Origin: Alphaproteobacteria bacterium
GTDB lineage: Bacteria > Pseudomonadota > Alphaproteobacteria > Reyranellales > Reyranellaceae
DNA: 64,000 bases
Assembly (NCBI GenBank): GCA_017308235.1
Contig: JAFKFL010000031.1
Location: forward strand, 25,021 to 89,020
Direction of reading: 5' to 3'
Numbering within the stretch: position 1 is the stretch's first letter; each line of letters opens with the position of its first letter. The translations under genes and the position numbers were made by a program. Of this stretch, positions 25,274 through 34,478 are shown one piece after another. The notes under the pieces were generated by a model. The model did no database searches. It saw only the letters and a program-made list of their open reading frames with translations, and was not told the DNA's origin.

Positions 25274-26107
25274 TCAATTCGGCTTCCCTGCGCCGAACAT
25301 CTGGCGCAGATCGCCGACCCCCGCCATATCGCGCATCCAGGCGAACGAGCCCTGCTCCTTCATGGCGCGCGACGCTTTGGCGAACGTCGCCAGCGCCAGG
25401 CGAGAAAGCGCCCCCCCGACGCTGATCCGCTTGGCACCGGCGTCGGCCAGGTCTGCCGCCGTGATGTCGGGATCGAGCCAGCCGGTGACAACATTGAACG
25501 GGCGCTTCACTGCCTCGACCATCTGGCGCACTTCTTTCAGATTCTTCAGGCCAGGCGCATAAAGCACATCGGCTCCAGCTTCTTGATAGGCCTGGAGGCG
25601 TCGAATGGTATCGGCCATGTCGTTGCGGCCGTGCAGCAGGTTTTCCGCGCGCGCCGTCAGTAGAAACGGCACCGGGAGAGAGCGCGCAACCTCGACGGCG
25701 GCGCGCACGCGCGCCACGGCGAGGTCGAAATCGTAGATGCGGTCCTTCGGGTCACCGGTCGAGTCTTCAATCGATCCGCCGACCGCGCCTGCTTCGGCCG
25801 CGAGACGGACCGCTACGGCGGCGTCCTCGGGCGCATGAGCGAAGCCGTTCTCGAGATCGACGTTAACCGGAAGCTCGGTCGCCTCGACGATGGCGCGGCA
25901 ATTCTCGATCACCTCATTGCGGGTCACCGTACTGTCGTCGCGGCCGAACCCATTGGCCACGCCAAGGCTCGTCGTCGCCAGAGCCTCGAACCCCTGGGCC
26001 GCCAGCATCCTGGCCGTGCCGATATCCCACGGATTGGGGATGATGAAAGCCCCCGGCCGCTCATGCAGGGTATGGAACAATCTCGCTTTCTCGGCCTGAC
26101 TGCGCAT
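25274..26107 (-). CDS. isocitrate lyase/PEP mutase superfamily protein
   Basis: A 277-residue ICL/PEPM-type TIM barrel. Metal-binding and substrate stretches are VNVDLENGFA and GGSIEDSTGDPKDRIYD. The KKCGH catalytic loop of isocitrate and methylisocitrate lyases is missing, so it more likely belongs to the oxaloacetate-decarboxylase/phosphonopyruvate-like group. It is divergent from a LysR regulator across 99 bases that contain a palindrome, the classic arrangement for a regulated target. Confidence 0.88.
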   Translation of the reverse strand: MRSQAEKARLFHTLHERPGAFIIPNPWDIGTARMLAAQGFEALATTSLGVANGFGRDDSTVTRNEVIENCRAIVEATELPVNVDLENGFAHAPEDAAVAVRLAAEAGAVGGSIEDSTGDPKDRIYDFDLAVARVRAAVEVARSLPVPFLLTARAENLLHGRNDMADTIRRLQAYQEAGADVLYAPGLKNLKEVRQMVEAVKRPFNVVTGWLDPDITAADLADAGAKRISVGGALSRLALATFAKASRAMKEQGSFAWMRDMAGVGDLRQMFGAGKPN

Positions 26108-26184
26108 CGCCTCTCTCCGTGTTCCTGGATTCGAGCCAGGATTGCGCGCAGGGCATCACTTGTAAAATGCATAGTCTCTGCTCA

Positions 26185-26207
26185 TTGGATCAGGAATACT
26201 GATCCAA
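26185..26207. promoter_or_regulatory. palindromic LysR-type operator overlapping the lysR start
   Basis: TTGGATCA (26185-26192) and TGATCCAA (26200-26207) are a perfect 8-base inverted repeat with a 7-base spacer, containing a T-N11-A core. Its last base is the A of the regulator's ATG. It lies between divergent lysR and ICL/PEPM genes, so it is the likely autoregulatory and target binding site. Confidence 0.6.
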
Positions 26208-27109
26208 TGGACCTCGAGGAAATCAGAACCTTTGTCGCGATTGCCGAGCTCGGCAGCTTCACGGGGGCCGGCCGAAGGCTGCACCGATCGCAACCCGCCA
26301 TCAGCCGTCGCCTCGCCCTGCTGGAGCAAGCGCTGGCTGCTCCCCTGATCGAGCGTATCCGCGGCCGCGCGCAGCTCACCGCGGCAGGACAAGCTTTTCT
26401 GCCTCATGCGGAAGCGGCTCTGGCAGCTCTTCAGGACGGCCAGGAAGCTGTCCACGGGCTCCGCTCGGGCCTGTCGGGTCAGCTTTCGCTTGCCCTGGTC
26501 GGCACGCTTGCCGATACGCACATCATCGATGTCCTGCATCGCTTCGCCCGACGGTCGAAGGACGTCCGCCTCGAGCTGCGCACGGCGTCGAGTGCTGGCG
26601 TGACGGATCTGGTGCGTCGCGGCGAGGCCACGCTTGGGCTGCGCTATTTCTCGAGCGATCACCCCGACCTCACGTCCTTGAGTGCGGGATCCGAGGCGAT
26701 GCTGGTGGTCGCTGCCTCCAGCCACTCCCTCGCCGGTCAGCGCATTCGCAATGCGCGCCTGCTGGCGCAGGAGCGATGGATCGGCTTTCCGCCCGTATCC
26801 GGCGAACGCGATTCCTCCGGCCATGTCCTGGCGCGCCAACTTGTCCGCGCCGGCCTCGATGCGGCCGATGTGACCCTCATCGACAGTCTCACGGCACAGA
26901 AGCGGCTGGCGCAGGCTGGCTTCGGCCTGGCATTGGTGCCCGAAAGCAGCGTCAAAGACGAATTGCGCAGCGGCATGCTGGTGGCGCTCGATTTCCCGGC
27001 AATGACGACCACCATTCCGATCACCGCGATCCACCGTCGCGGCGGCTATCTCAGCCCTGCGGCCGAGCTGTTGCTGTCATTGTTGCGACGCCCGTCGCGG
27101 AGCCAATGA
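26207..27109 (+). CDS. LysR-family transcriptional regulator
   Basis: A 300-residue LysR protein. The winged HTH is at residues 1-60 (IRTFVAIAELGSFTGAGRRL, HRSQPAISRRLALLEQ), followed by the linker helix and a periplasmic-binding-like effector domain. The start is fixed by the HTH, which needs to begin right after MDLEE. It probably controls the divergent ICL/PEPM-family gene and itself. Its 3' end overlaps the convergent YheT-like gene by 59 bases, an unusually long overlap. Confidence 0.93.
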   Translation: MDLEEIRTFVAIAELGSFTGAGRRLHRSQPAISRRLALLEQALAAPLIERIRGRAQLTAAGQAFLPHAEAALAALQDGQEAVHGLRSGLSGQLSLALVGTLADTHIIDVLHRFARRSKDVRLELRTASSAGVTDLVRRGEATLGLRYFSSDHPDLTSLSAGSEAMLVVAASSHSLAGQRIRNARLLAQERWIGFPPVSGERDSSGHVLARQLVRAGLDAADVTLIDSLTAQKRLAQAGFGLALVPESSVKDELRSGMLVALDFPAMTTTIPITAIHRRGGYLSPAAELLLSLLRRPSRSQ

Positions 27110-28067
27110 ACGTGGCCACTGCCCTGTCGCTCCAGGGCGGATCGCCGCCAAGGCCATGAAAGCCGACATGACCACCGCGGCGGGTCAGGAGCGGTCGCAG
27201 CGCCGGATTGCCCGCCCAGTCGTAGCCACTGTAGAGCGCGCCGGGAATCCACGGATCATCCAGCGACGCAAGCACGAGCGTCGGCACGCGGATGCCGGGC
27301 ATGAATTGCACCGGTCTGCAGCGCGCATAGTAGTCCTCCGCACCGGCAAAGCCGTGGCGTGGCGCGATAAATGCATCGTCGTAGTGCCAGATCGTCTCGG
27401 CCTGCAGGATGCTCGAGCGCTCCGCTGCCGAGAGTGCCGCCCCCTCGCCCGTTGCCTCGTGCTTCATCTCGCCCAGGATATATCGGTGATAGAGCCAGTT
27501 GCGCGGACGCATCATGTTCCGACACGTGGCCGAGAGATCGATGGGTGCGGAAACGCTAGCCGCAGCAACGAGCGGTGCCGCAGCGCCTTCCTCGCCGAGA
27601 TACTTCAGCAGCATCGCGCCGCCTAAGGAGTAACCGACCGCCACCACGCCATCCTGTGTGAGAGCCGCCGGCAGCAGCGACATCAGTTCGCGGAAATCCT
27701 GGCTGCGGCCGGCATAATATTGGCCGCGGCAGACGGCACGCGATGGGCCCGCCCCTCGCAAATTGAGCCGCAGCACGCGATGGCCGCGGCCCAGTAGCAA
27801 TCGCGCCTGGCTTGCGATGTAGAGGCTCTCGGCCGAACCGGTCAGTCCATGGATCAGGAGAACAAGGGGTCGCCGCCCGGGTTGCACTAGCGCGGGATGA
27901 TCGAGCTCGGCCAGCAGGGTGTCGCCATCTTGCAGGCGAAAGGAAAGCCGTTCGCTGCAGGCGGAAGTCGCTGCAGTTGGAGCGGGCCGCAGCCGGCTTG
28001 CCAACGTCTGAAGGTCCGCCCCCCACCAGGGGAAGCGCGGTCGGAAAGGCGGCAAATCGAGACTCAC
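27051..28067 (-). CDS. YheT-family alpha/beta hydrolase (copy 2)
   Basis: A 338-residue alpha/beta hydrolase of the YheT group: it opens PPFRPRFPWWGADLQTL, has the oxyanion stretch LLIHGLTGSAES, nucleophile Ser in GVVAVGYSLGGAMLLKYLG, an acid in LASLDDPWIP and the His in RRGGHVGFHG. It is a paralogue of the gene directly upstream, with which it overlaps four bases (ATGA). The bacterial physiological substrate is unknown; short-chain esterase activity is likely. Its 3' end runs 59 bases into lysR. Confidence 0.92.
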   Translation of the reverse strand: MSLDLPPFRPRFPWWGADLQTLASRLRPAPTAATSACSERLSFRLQDGDTLLAELDHPALVQPGRRPLVLLIHGLTGSAESLYIASQARLLLGRGHRVLRLNLRGAGPSRAVCRGQYYAGRSQDFRELMSLLPAALTQDGVVAVGYSLGGAMLLKYLGEEGAAAPLVAAASVSAPIDLSATCRNMMRPRNWLYHRYILGEMKHEATGEGAALSAAERSSILQAETIWHYDDAFIAPRHGFAGAEDYYARCRPVQFMPGIRVPTLVLASLDDPWIPGALYSGYDWAGNPALRPLLTRRGGHVGFHGLGGDPPWSDRAVATFIGSATGVATMTATARPQG

Positions 28068-29071
28068 GCCGCCATGCTATCAACCTGTTCGAGGAATTTC
28101 TCCAGCGCCAGATCGCACCAAGGACGGTTGCCTGAATCGCCATGGAAGCCGACGTGACCACCGGTCGGCGTGAACACAGGCAGAAGCCAGGGATTGTCGT
28201 CCCACGTGAACCCTTTGTAGTGGTCGATCGGGATCCAGGGATCGTCGCACGCCGCCAGCACCATGGTCGGCACGCGGATCTCAGGCATGTAGCGGAGGGG
28301 AGTACAAAGGTCGTAGTAGTCCTCGCCGCTTCGGTATCCGTAGCGCGGCGCGATGAACCGGTCGTCGTACTCCTGGACCGTGCGCGCTTTGCGGACGACC
28401 TCGCATTCTTCAGGTGAGAGCCGTGCCCCCTCGCCCAGGGTCTCGGCCTTCACGCCATTCAGAATGTAGGCGTGATAGAACCGATTGCGCGGCCGCATCA
28501 TTTGCACCGCTGTGCCGATCAGGTCGATGGGCGCGCAGATACTCACGGCCGCACGCAACGGTGAGAAAGCGCCCTCCTCGCCCAGGTATTTGAGCAGCAT
28601 GGCGCCGCCCAACGAATAGCCGATGGCAACGATCCCGTTCTTCGTGAGCTCTTGCGGGATCTGCCATAGCACGCGCCGAAAATCGGCGGTGCGGCCAGCA
28701 TGGTAGATCTCGCTGCAATAGGGACGCGAGGGACCCGCGCCGCGCACATTGAGGCGCAGCACCGGGTAGCCGCAGTCGAGCAGATGGCGTGCGGTGCTCA
28801 ACATGTAGACGCTGGTCTCGCAGCCGGTCATGCCGTGAATCAGAAGGACCAGCGGGCGCCCGTCGACGGGCTCCACAGGTTGGTCAAGCATGCCGAGAAG
28901 AATGTCCCCGGTGCGGTCTGCCATCGGAAAGCAGACTCGCTCGCTTGTATGCGGTGACAAATCTGACAGCGGCGCGCGAAAGAGCACTGACAACGTCTGC
29001 AGATCGGCACCCCACCACGGAAACCGCGGCCGGAACGGCGGCAACTCCAGGGTTTCGATAGACGGGGGCAC
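28064..29071 (-). CDS. YheT-family alpha/beta hydrolase (copy 1)
   Basis: A 335-residue YheT-type hydrolase with the same landmarks as the next gene: PPFRPRFPWWGADLQTL, LLIHGMTGCETS, nucleophile in GYSLGGAMLLKYLGEEGA, acid in LAACDDPWIP, His in PTGGHVGFHG. The two copies share long identical stretches, pointing to a tandem duplication. It is first in the pair and divergent from a DMT transporter gene. Confidence 0.92.
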   Translation of the reverse strand: MPPSIETLELPPFRPRFPWWGADLQTLSVLFRAPLSDLSPHTSERVCFPMADRTGDILLGMLDQPVEPVDGRPLVLLIHGMTGCETSVYMLSTARHLLDCGYPVLRLNVRGAGPSRPYCSEIYHAGRTADFRRVLWQIPQELTKNGIVAIGYSLGGAMLLKYLGEEGAFSPLRAAVSICAPIDLIGTAVQMMRPRNRFYHAYILNGVKAETLGEGARLSPEECEVVRKARTVQEYDDRFIAPRYGYRSGEDYYDLCTPLRYMPEIRVPTMVLAACDDPWIPIDHYKGFTWDDNPWLLPVFTPTGGHVGFHGDSGNRPWCDLALEKFLEQVDSMAA

Positions 29072-29098
29072 GGTAGGTTCGTATTCAGTTTTGTGAGT

Positions 29099-29974
29099 AT
29101 GAAAACGCCCGGCTCCTCACAGAGTTCCGCGGCGCTGGGCGTGATCTGCGCCATCGGCGCCGCCGTTGTCTTCAGCACCGCCGGAACCATCGTACGGCGC
29201 ATCGAGCTGCCTCCTTGGGATGTGTCGTTCTGGCGATCGATCCTGCTGTTTGCCACGATCTTGCCCCTGATCTTGCTGCAATGGCGCCGCGTTGTGATCG
29301 ATGTCCGCAGCGCCGGCCTCGCCTTGGTGCTGAGCGCGCTCGTACTCGCGGGGAGCTTCATCGCCTTCATTCTCGCCCTGGGGCTCGCGCCCGTCGCCAA
29401 TGTCCTGATCGTGTTCGGCGCGACTCCCTTCGTCACCGCCCTGCTAGCGCGGCTGTTCCTCGGCGAGCCCATTCACCACCACACGCTTGCAGCGATGACC
29501 GTCGCGATCGTTGGACTTGTGCTGAGCGTCGCCGGCTCGCTGAAGGCGGATGCCCTGCTCGGCATGATGGTAAGCTCTCTCGTCGTCCTCTGCATGAGCG
29601 CGAACTACGTGATCGTGCGGCATCGCCGCGATATTGGCATGGCGCCCGCCCTGGCGCTGGCCGGCGTCATTTCGGCCGTGGTCGCCGTACCATTTGCCCA
29701 TCCTGCCGCGGTCACCGGCAAAGACTTCGTCTGGCTGCTGGCCCTCGGCCCGGGACAACTCGCGGGGGGCCTGCTGCTTTACCTCGCGAGCCTCAAGCGC
29801 ATTCCGGCGGGACGGGCGGCTCTGCTTGGCTTGCTGGAGCTCGTGCTCGGGCCAATCTGGGTGTGGATGGTCGACGGCGAACGGCCGGCCGACCTCACTT
29901 TGCTTGGCGGCGCCATCGTAATCAGTGCTGCCGCGATAAATGTCTGGCTGGATTCGCGGCGGTCCACTGGCTAA
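29099..29974 (+). CDS. DMT-superfamily (EamA) transporter
   Basis: A roughly 291-residue inner-membrane protein with ten predicted hydrophobic helices in two EamA repeats; GVICAIGAAVVFSTAGTIV opens the first and GPGQLAGGLLLYLASLKRIP falls in the second. Family members export metabolites or amino acids. The ATG at 29099 is used; a GTG six bases earlier is also possible. It lies 10 bases upstream of a CoA-transferase gene on the same strand, so the two may form an operon with the acylase. Confidence 0.9.
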   Translation: MKTPGSSQSSAALGVICAIGAAVVFSTAGTIVRRIELPPWDVSFWRSILLFATILPLILLQWRRVVIDVRSAGLALVLSALVLAGSFIAFILALGLAPVANVLIVFGATPFVTALLARLFLGEPIHHHTLAAMTVAIVGLVLSVAGSLKADALLGMMVSSLVVLCMSANYVIVRHRRDIGMAPALALAGVISAVVAVPFAHPAAVTGKDFVWLLALGPGQLAGGLLLYLASLKRIPAGRAALLGLLELVLGPIWVWMVDGERPADLTLLGGAIVISAAAINVWLDSRRSTG

Positions 29975-29984
29975 GAACGCCGCC

Positions 29985-31142
29985 ATGACCCAGAAGACCA
30001 AAGGCCCCCTTTCGGGCGTTACCGTCGTCGATCTCTCGCGCATTCTCGCCGGTCCCTATTGCACCCTGCTGATGGCCGAAATGGGCGCGCGGGTGATCAA
30101 GGTCGAAGCCCCCAAGGGCGGCGACGATGCTCGCGCCTACGGCCCGTTCGTGAAGGGCAAGTCGACCTATTTCGCGTCGGTCAATCGCGGCAAGGAAAGC
30201 ATCGCCCTTGACCTCAAGAGCGAGGCCGACCGCGCGATCTTCGAGAAGCTTCTCGCCAAGGCCGACGTCGTGGTCGAGAACTTCCGCCCCGGCACGATGG
30301 AGAAGCTGGGCTATGGCTGGGAGGCGCTGCACGCCAAGTATCCGCAGCTGATCTATGCATCGGCCTCGGGCTTCGGCCACACCGGCCCCAACTCCCGCGA
30401 TCCCGCCTACGATATGGTCGTCCAGGGCATGGGTGGTGTCATGAGCATCACCGGCTCCGAAGGCGGCGAGCCGGTGCGGGTGGGCATGTCGATCGGCGAT
30501 ATTGGCGCCGGCCTCTATACGGCGGTTGCCGTGAATGCAGCGCTGGTTCATCGCCTCAAGACCGGCGAAGCGACGAAGGTCGATATCGGCATGTTCGACT
30601 GCCAGATCGCCCTCCTCGAGAATGCGGTCATGCGCTACACGGTCGAGGGCGAAGTACCGGGCCCGCTCGGTGCACGTCACCCCACGATCGTACCGTTCCA
30701 GGCCTTCAAGACAGCCGACGGTGCCATCATCATCTCGGCCGGCAACGACGGATTGTTCGTGAAGATGTGCAATGCGCTTGGCCTCGCCGCGATGGCGGCC
30801 GATCCTGAGTACAAAACCAATGCGCTGCGCCAAAAGAACCACGGCCGGCTGCAAGGCGAGATCGAGGGCCTGCTCAAGACGAAGCCGACGGCACACTGGC
30901 TTTCGCTGCTGTCCAAGGCCGATATCCCCTGCGGGCCGATCAACAACGTCAAGGAGGCGCTGGCCCATCCGCAGGTGGCGGCGCGCAACATGTTGGTCGA
31001 GGTGCCCGACGGCAGCGGCGGCACGCTGAAGCTCGCGGGCAATCCGCTCAAGATGTCGGCTTTCGAGGATCCAACGACGCGCCCGGCCGCGCCGGATCTC
31101 GACGCTGACCGCAAGGCGATCCTCTCCTTCATCGGCAGCTAG
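29985..31142 (+). CDS. CaiB/BaiF-family CoA-transferase
   Basis: A 385-residue class III CoA-transferase. The N-terminal GVTVVDLSRILAGPYCTLLMAEMGARVIKVE is the Rossmann-like CoA-binding part; the catalytic Asp lies in NSRDPAYDMVVQGMGGV. Related enzymes move CoA between organic acids such as formyl/oxalyl or carnitine derivatives; the acceptor here is unknown. The start MTQKTKGPLSG follows the DMT gene stop by ten bases. The acylase gene begins two bases after its stop. Confidence 0.94.
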   Translation: MTQKTKGPLSGVTVVDLSRILAGPYCTLLMAEMGARVIKVEAPKGGDDARAYGPFVKGKSTYFASVNRGKESIALDLKSEADRAIFEKLLAKADVVVENFRPGTMEKLGYGWEALHAKYPQLIYASASGFGHTGPNSRDPAYDMVVQGMGGVMSITGSEGGEPVRVGMSIGDIGAGLYTAVAVNAALVHRLKTGEATKVDIGMFDCQIALLENAVMRYTVEGEVPGPLGARHPTIVPFQAFKTADGAIIISAGNDGLFVKMCNALGLAAMAADPEYKTNALRQKNHGRLQGEIEGLLKTKPTAHWLSLLSKADIPCGPINNVKEALAHPQVAARNMLVEVPDGSGGTLKLAGNPLKMSAFEDPTTRPAAPDLDADRKAILSFIGS

Positions 31143-31144
31143 AA

Positions 31145-33607
31145 ATGGGCACTCCTGCGGCCCGCAAGCCGGCGTCGCTCGCCGTGCGGTTCGGCCTTGG
31201 CTTCGCCAAGCTGCTGGCCGGGCTCGTGGTCGCGCTCGTTGTCTTTGCCGTCGGGACCTTCTTTCAGGTGCGCGGTGCACTGCCGCCCTATAGCGGGCAC
31301 GTCGAGGTCCAGGGACTGAAGGCCCCGGTCGAAATCCTGCGCGACAAGAATGCCGTGCCGCACATCATCGCCGGTTCGATCGAGGATGCCGCCTTCGGGC
31401 TGGGCTTCGTGCACGCGCAGGACCGCTTCTGGCAAATGGAATTCCTGCGCCGCCTGGGCCAGGGCCGCCTGTCGGAGATCGTGCCGCCCGCGCTGGTCGG
31501 CCAGGGCCTTGTCGCGACCGATCGCACGATGCGCGGGCTCGGCCTCTACCGCGCCGCACAGTCGAGTGTCGCTGCACTGTCGCCGAGCACGCGTTCGATC
31601 CTTGATGCCTATTCCGCTGGCGTGAATGCCTGGCTGGCGGATGACGACCGGCAATACGGCCTCGAACTCACGCTGGTGCGCCTGCTGACGGGCGGCCGCT
31701 ACCGGCCCGACAAATGGCAGCCAGCCGATTCTATCGTCTGGCAGAAGCTGATGGCGCTGACGCTCGACGGCAACTGGCGGGCCGAGCTGTTGCGGCTGTC
31801 AGAACTGCGCAAGATCGGCGAGGACGGTGTGAAGTTCCTGATGGGCCCGCCCGGCGACAGCCGCGATGCCACCCTCGCGCTGGTCAACGAGGCGCTGCAG
31901 GGCATCGACCTCGAGAAGCTCTATCGCGCCACCGACAATATCGCGACCCGCAAGCGCGAGGCCTCGAACGAATGGGTGCTATCGGGCGCCCATACCGTGT
32001 CGGGCAAGCCATTGCTCGCCAACGATCCGCATCTCGGCTTCGGTTTTCCCGGTATCTGGTATCTCGCGCGTCTCGTCGGGCCGGGCTTCGATATTCGCGG
32101 CGCCTCGGCGCCGGGCGGCCCCGGCGTCGTGCTGGGCCACAACGCCAGCATCGGCTGGGGCTTCACCACGACCAACCTCGACAGCCAGGACCTGTTCATC
32201 GAGCGCATCGACCCAACCGATCCCAATCGCTACCTGACGCCCGACGGCGCGCGTCCCTTCGGCGGGCGCGACGAGACGATCAACGTGCTCTGGGGGCGTC
32301 CGGTAAAGATGCATATCCGCAGCACGCGTCATGGCGTGGTGATCAACGATTTCATGCCCCGCACCGACGAGCTTGCGGGCCAAGGCCATGTGCTCGCCCT
32401 GCAAGCCACGGCACTGGATGGCGCCGATACCTCGATCGAGGGCTTCCTTCGCATCGGCCTTGCCCAGAACTGGGACGACTTCCTGGACGCCACGCGCAAG
32501 ATCGTCACGCCGATGCAGAACATCGTCTATGCGGACACGTCGGGGAACATCGGCCTGGTGGCGCCCGGCCGTGTGCCAATCCGCCGCCAGGGCGACGGCT
32601 CGATGCCCTCGCCCGGCTGGACCGGCGATCACGACTGGGCAAGCTTCGTCCCGTTCGACGAATTGCCACGCACCTTCAATCCAGCGAGCGGCATTATCGT
32701 CAATGCCAACGCCCGCCTGGTGCCCGACGACTACCGGCATTTCATCAGTCGCGACTGGGCCGAACCCTACCGGCAGCGCCGCGCCAATCAGCTTCTGCGC
32801 GAGGTCGATCGCCACCCGGTCTACGGCATGATCGCCATCCAGGCCGACAACCTGTCGCCTGACGCCGCCGAGATCCTTCCCGTGCTACTCAAGGCACCGC
32901 CGCGGGATGCTCGTGCTGCGAAAGTGCAAGACATGATGGGCCGCTGGAACCGCTTCATGCTGGCCGATCGACCCGAGCCCCTGATTTACACTGCTTGGCT
33001 GTTCGAGCTGCAACGCGAGCTTCTGGCCGACGAAGTAGGGAAGGATATCTACGCCGACCTTGCCGCTCCCAATGTGCCGCTGTTGCTGCGGATCCTGCGC
33101 GACCGGCCGCAATGGTGCGACGACCGCACGACCGCCCAGGTCGAAAGCTGCGACGACATCATCGCGCGATCGCTCGATGCGGCGCTGGACGACATTGCCC
33201 GCGAACAAGGCACCGACATTGAGAGCTGGCAATGGGGCCGCGCGCACGATGCCGCCCACAAGCATCCCCTGTTCGACGGCATCCCGCTCCTGCGCGACAT
33301 CGCCTCGGTGCGCTATCCGGCCGATGGCGGCGCACAGACCTTGAACCGCGCCACACCGGCCTTTCGCGGTGCACGGCCGTTCGAAGCCGTGCATGGCGCG
33401 ACTTATCGCGCGATCTACGATTTCAGTGACCTCGACAACAGCCGCTTCGCCATCCCGCTTGGCGAGTCGGGCAACCTCTTCTCCCGCTGGTCACACAACT
33501 TCGTGACCGGCTGGCGCAACTTCAGCTACATCTTTATCGCCGGTACGACCGCCGAGCTCCAGCGTGGCGCCGTCGGCACCATCCGCCTCAGCCCGCCCAA
33601 TCGTTGA
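31145..33607 (+). CDS. penicillin acylase family protein (Ntn hydrolase)
   Basis: An 820-residue precursor of the penicillin-acylase/AHL-acylase family. An N-terminal hydrophobic segment (about 13-42) targets it to the periplasm. The alpha part ends before Ser274 in EASNEWVLSG, which becomes the N-terminal nucleophile after autocleavage. ANDPHLGF and GVVLGHNASIGWGFTTT are typical beta-subunit motifs. It hydrolyses amides such as acyl-homoserine lactones or beta-lactams; specificity is open, so quorum quenching is only a possibility. It follows the CoA-transferase gene by two bases. Confidence 0.93.
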   Translation: MGTPAARKPASLAVRFGLGFAKLLAGLVVALVVFAVGTFFQVRGALPPYSGHVEVQGLKAPVEILRDKNAVPHIIAGSIEDAAFGLGFVHAQDRFWQMEFLRRLGQGRLSEIVPPALVGQGLVATDRTMRGLGLYRAAQSSVAALSPSTRSILDAYSAGVNAWLADDDRQYGLELTLVRLLTGGRYRPDKWQPADSIVWQKLMALTLDGNWRAELLRLSELRKIGEDGVKFLMGPPGDSRDATLALVNEALQGIDLEKLYRATDNIATRKREASNEWVLSGAHTVSGKPLLANDPHLGFGFPGIWYLARLVGPGFDIRGASAPGGPGVVLGHNASIGWGFTTTNLDSQDLFIERIDPTDPNRYLTPDGARPFGGRDETINVLWGRPVKMHIRSTRHGVVINDFMPRTDELAGQGHVLALQATALDGADTSIEGFLRIGLAQNWDDFLDATRKIVTPMQNIVYADTSGNIGLVAPGRVPIRRQGDGSMPSPGWTGDHDWASFVPFDELPRTFNPASGIIVNANARLVPDDYRHFISRDWAEPYRQRRANQLLREVDRHPVYGMIAIQADNLSPDAAEILPVLLKAPPRDARAAKVQDMMGRWNRFMLADRPEPLIYTAWLFELQRELLADEVGKDIYADLAAPNVPLLLRILRDRPQWCDDRTTAQVESCDDIIARSLDAALDDIAREQGTDIESWQWGRAHDAAHKHPLFDGIPLLRDIASVRYPADGGAQTLNRATPAFRGARPFEAVHGATYRAIYDFSDLDNSRFAIPLGESGNLFSRWSHNFVTGWRNFSYIFIAGTTAELQRGAVGTIRLSPPNR

Positions 33608-33631
33608 TCCATCGGAGCGCGCTCCGCCGAC

Positions 33632-34477
33632 TTATCGAGGCCGATCGCCTGCCAGCGTGATGCGATGCATGACGCGGCGAAAGCCGTGATAGTCGTTGAT
33701 CGGATTGTGCATCGCGCAGCGATTGTCCCAGAAAGCGAGCGAGCCCACCCCCCATCGGAAGCGGCAAGTGAATTCCGATTTGACCTGGTGTTGCCACAGG
33801 AACCGCAACAGCGCCAAGCTTTCCGCCTCGGTCCAGCCCTTGATGTAGGCCGTGTGGGCGTCGCTCGTATAGAGCGCCTTGCGTCCGGTCTCGGGATGGG
33901 TGCGCACAATTGGATGCTCAGCTTGCAGCATCTTGGGCGTCGCGCCCGCACCGGCTTGCTTCAGGGCATCCTCGCGTGTCCTGGAAACATCGGCCTTGGC
34001 CGACGAGCTGACGCCGATCAGCCCGTCGAGCACCTTCTTCAGGCCGTCCGACAGGGCCTCATAGGCGAGATACTGGTTCGCGAACATCGTGTCGCCGCCA
34101 TAGGGCGGCACCTCGCGGGCGAGCAGCATGCTGCCCATCGGTGGTTCGGTTAAGTACGTCGTGTCGGAGTGCCAGATGCCACCGAAGTTGTGGCGTTCGT
34201 GCTCGAGCTTTACCACAGGCGTGATCATGGGCGCTTCCGGCAGGCCCTTGAGCTGCGGGTATTCGATCGGCTGACCAAAGCGTTTGGCGAAAGCGACCTG
34301 CTGCTGCGGTGTCACCTTCTGGTCGCGCAGGAAGATCACGAGATGCTCGAGCAAGGCATGCCGCACCTCGGCCACGACCTCGTCGTCGAGATCGCGGGCC
34401 ATATCGACCCCCGCGATCTCGGCGCCCAAAGCACCAGCAACCGGTTTCACCTCGATATGGCGGTAATTGCGCATCAC
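33632..34477 (-). CDS. TauD/TfdA-family Fe(II)/2-oxoglutarate dioxygenase
   Basis: A 281-residue dioxygenase with the 2-His-1-Asp facial triad: His103 and Asp105 in GIWHSDTTYL, the distal His in RRVMHRITLAGD. It opens HIEVKPVAGALGAEIAGVD, the usual TauD/TfdA start. Known substrates include taurine, 2,4-D and alkyl sulfates. It lies one base after an enoyl-CoA hydratase gene, so they are cotranscribed. The exact substrate is not assignable. Confidence 0.93.
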   Translation of the reverse strand: MMRNYRHIEVKPVAGALGAEIAGVDMARDLDDEVVAEVRHALLEHLVIFLRDQKVTPQQQVAFAKRFGQPIEYPQLKGLPEAPMITPVVKLEHERHNFGGIWHSDTTYLTEPPMGSMLLAREVPPYGGDTMFANQYLAYEALSDGLKKVLDGLIGVSSSAKADVSRTREDALKQAGAGATPKMLQAEHPIVRTHPETGRKALYTSDAHTAYIKGWTEAESLALLRFLWQHQVKSEFTCRFRWGVGSLAFWDNRCAMHNPINDYHGFRRVMHRITLAGDRPR

Positions 34478-34478
34478 C

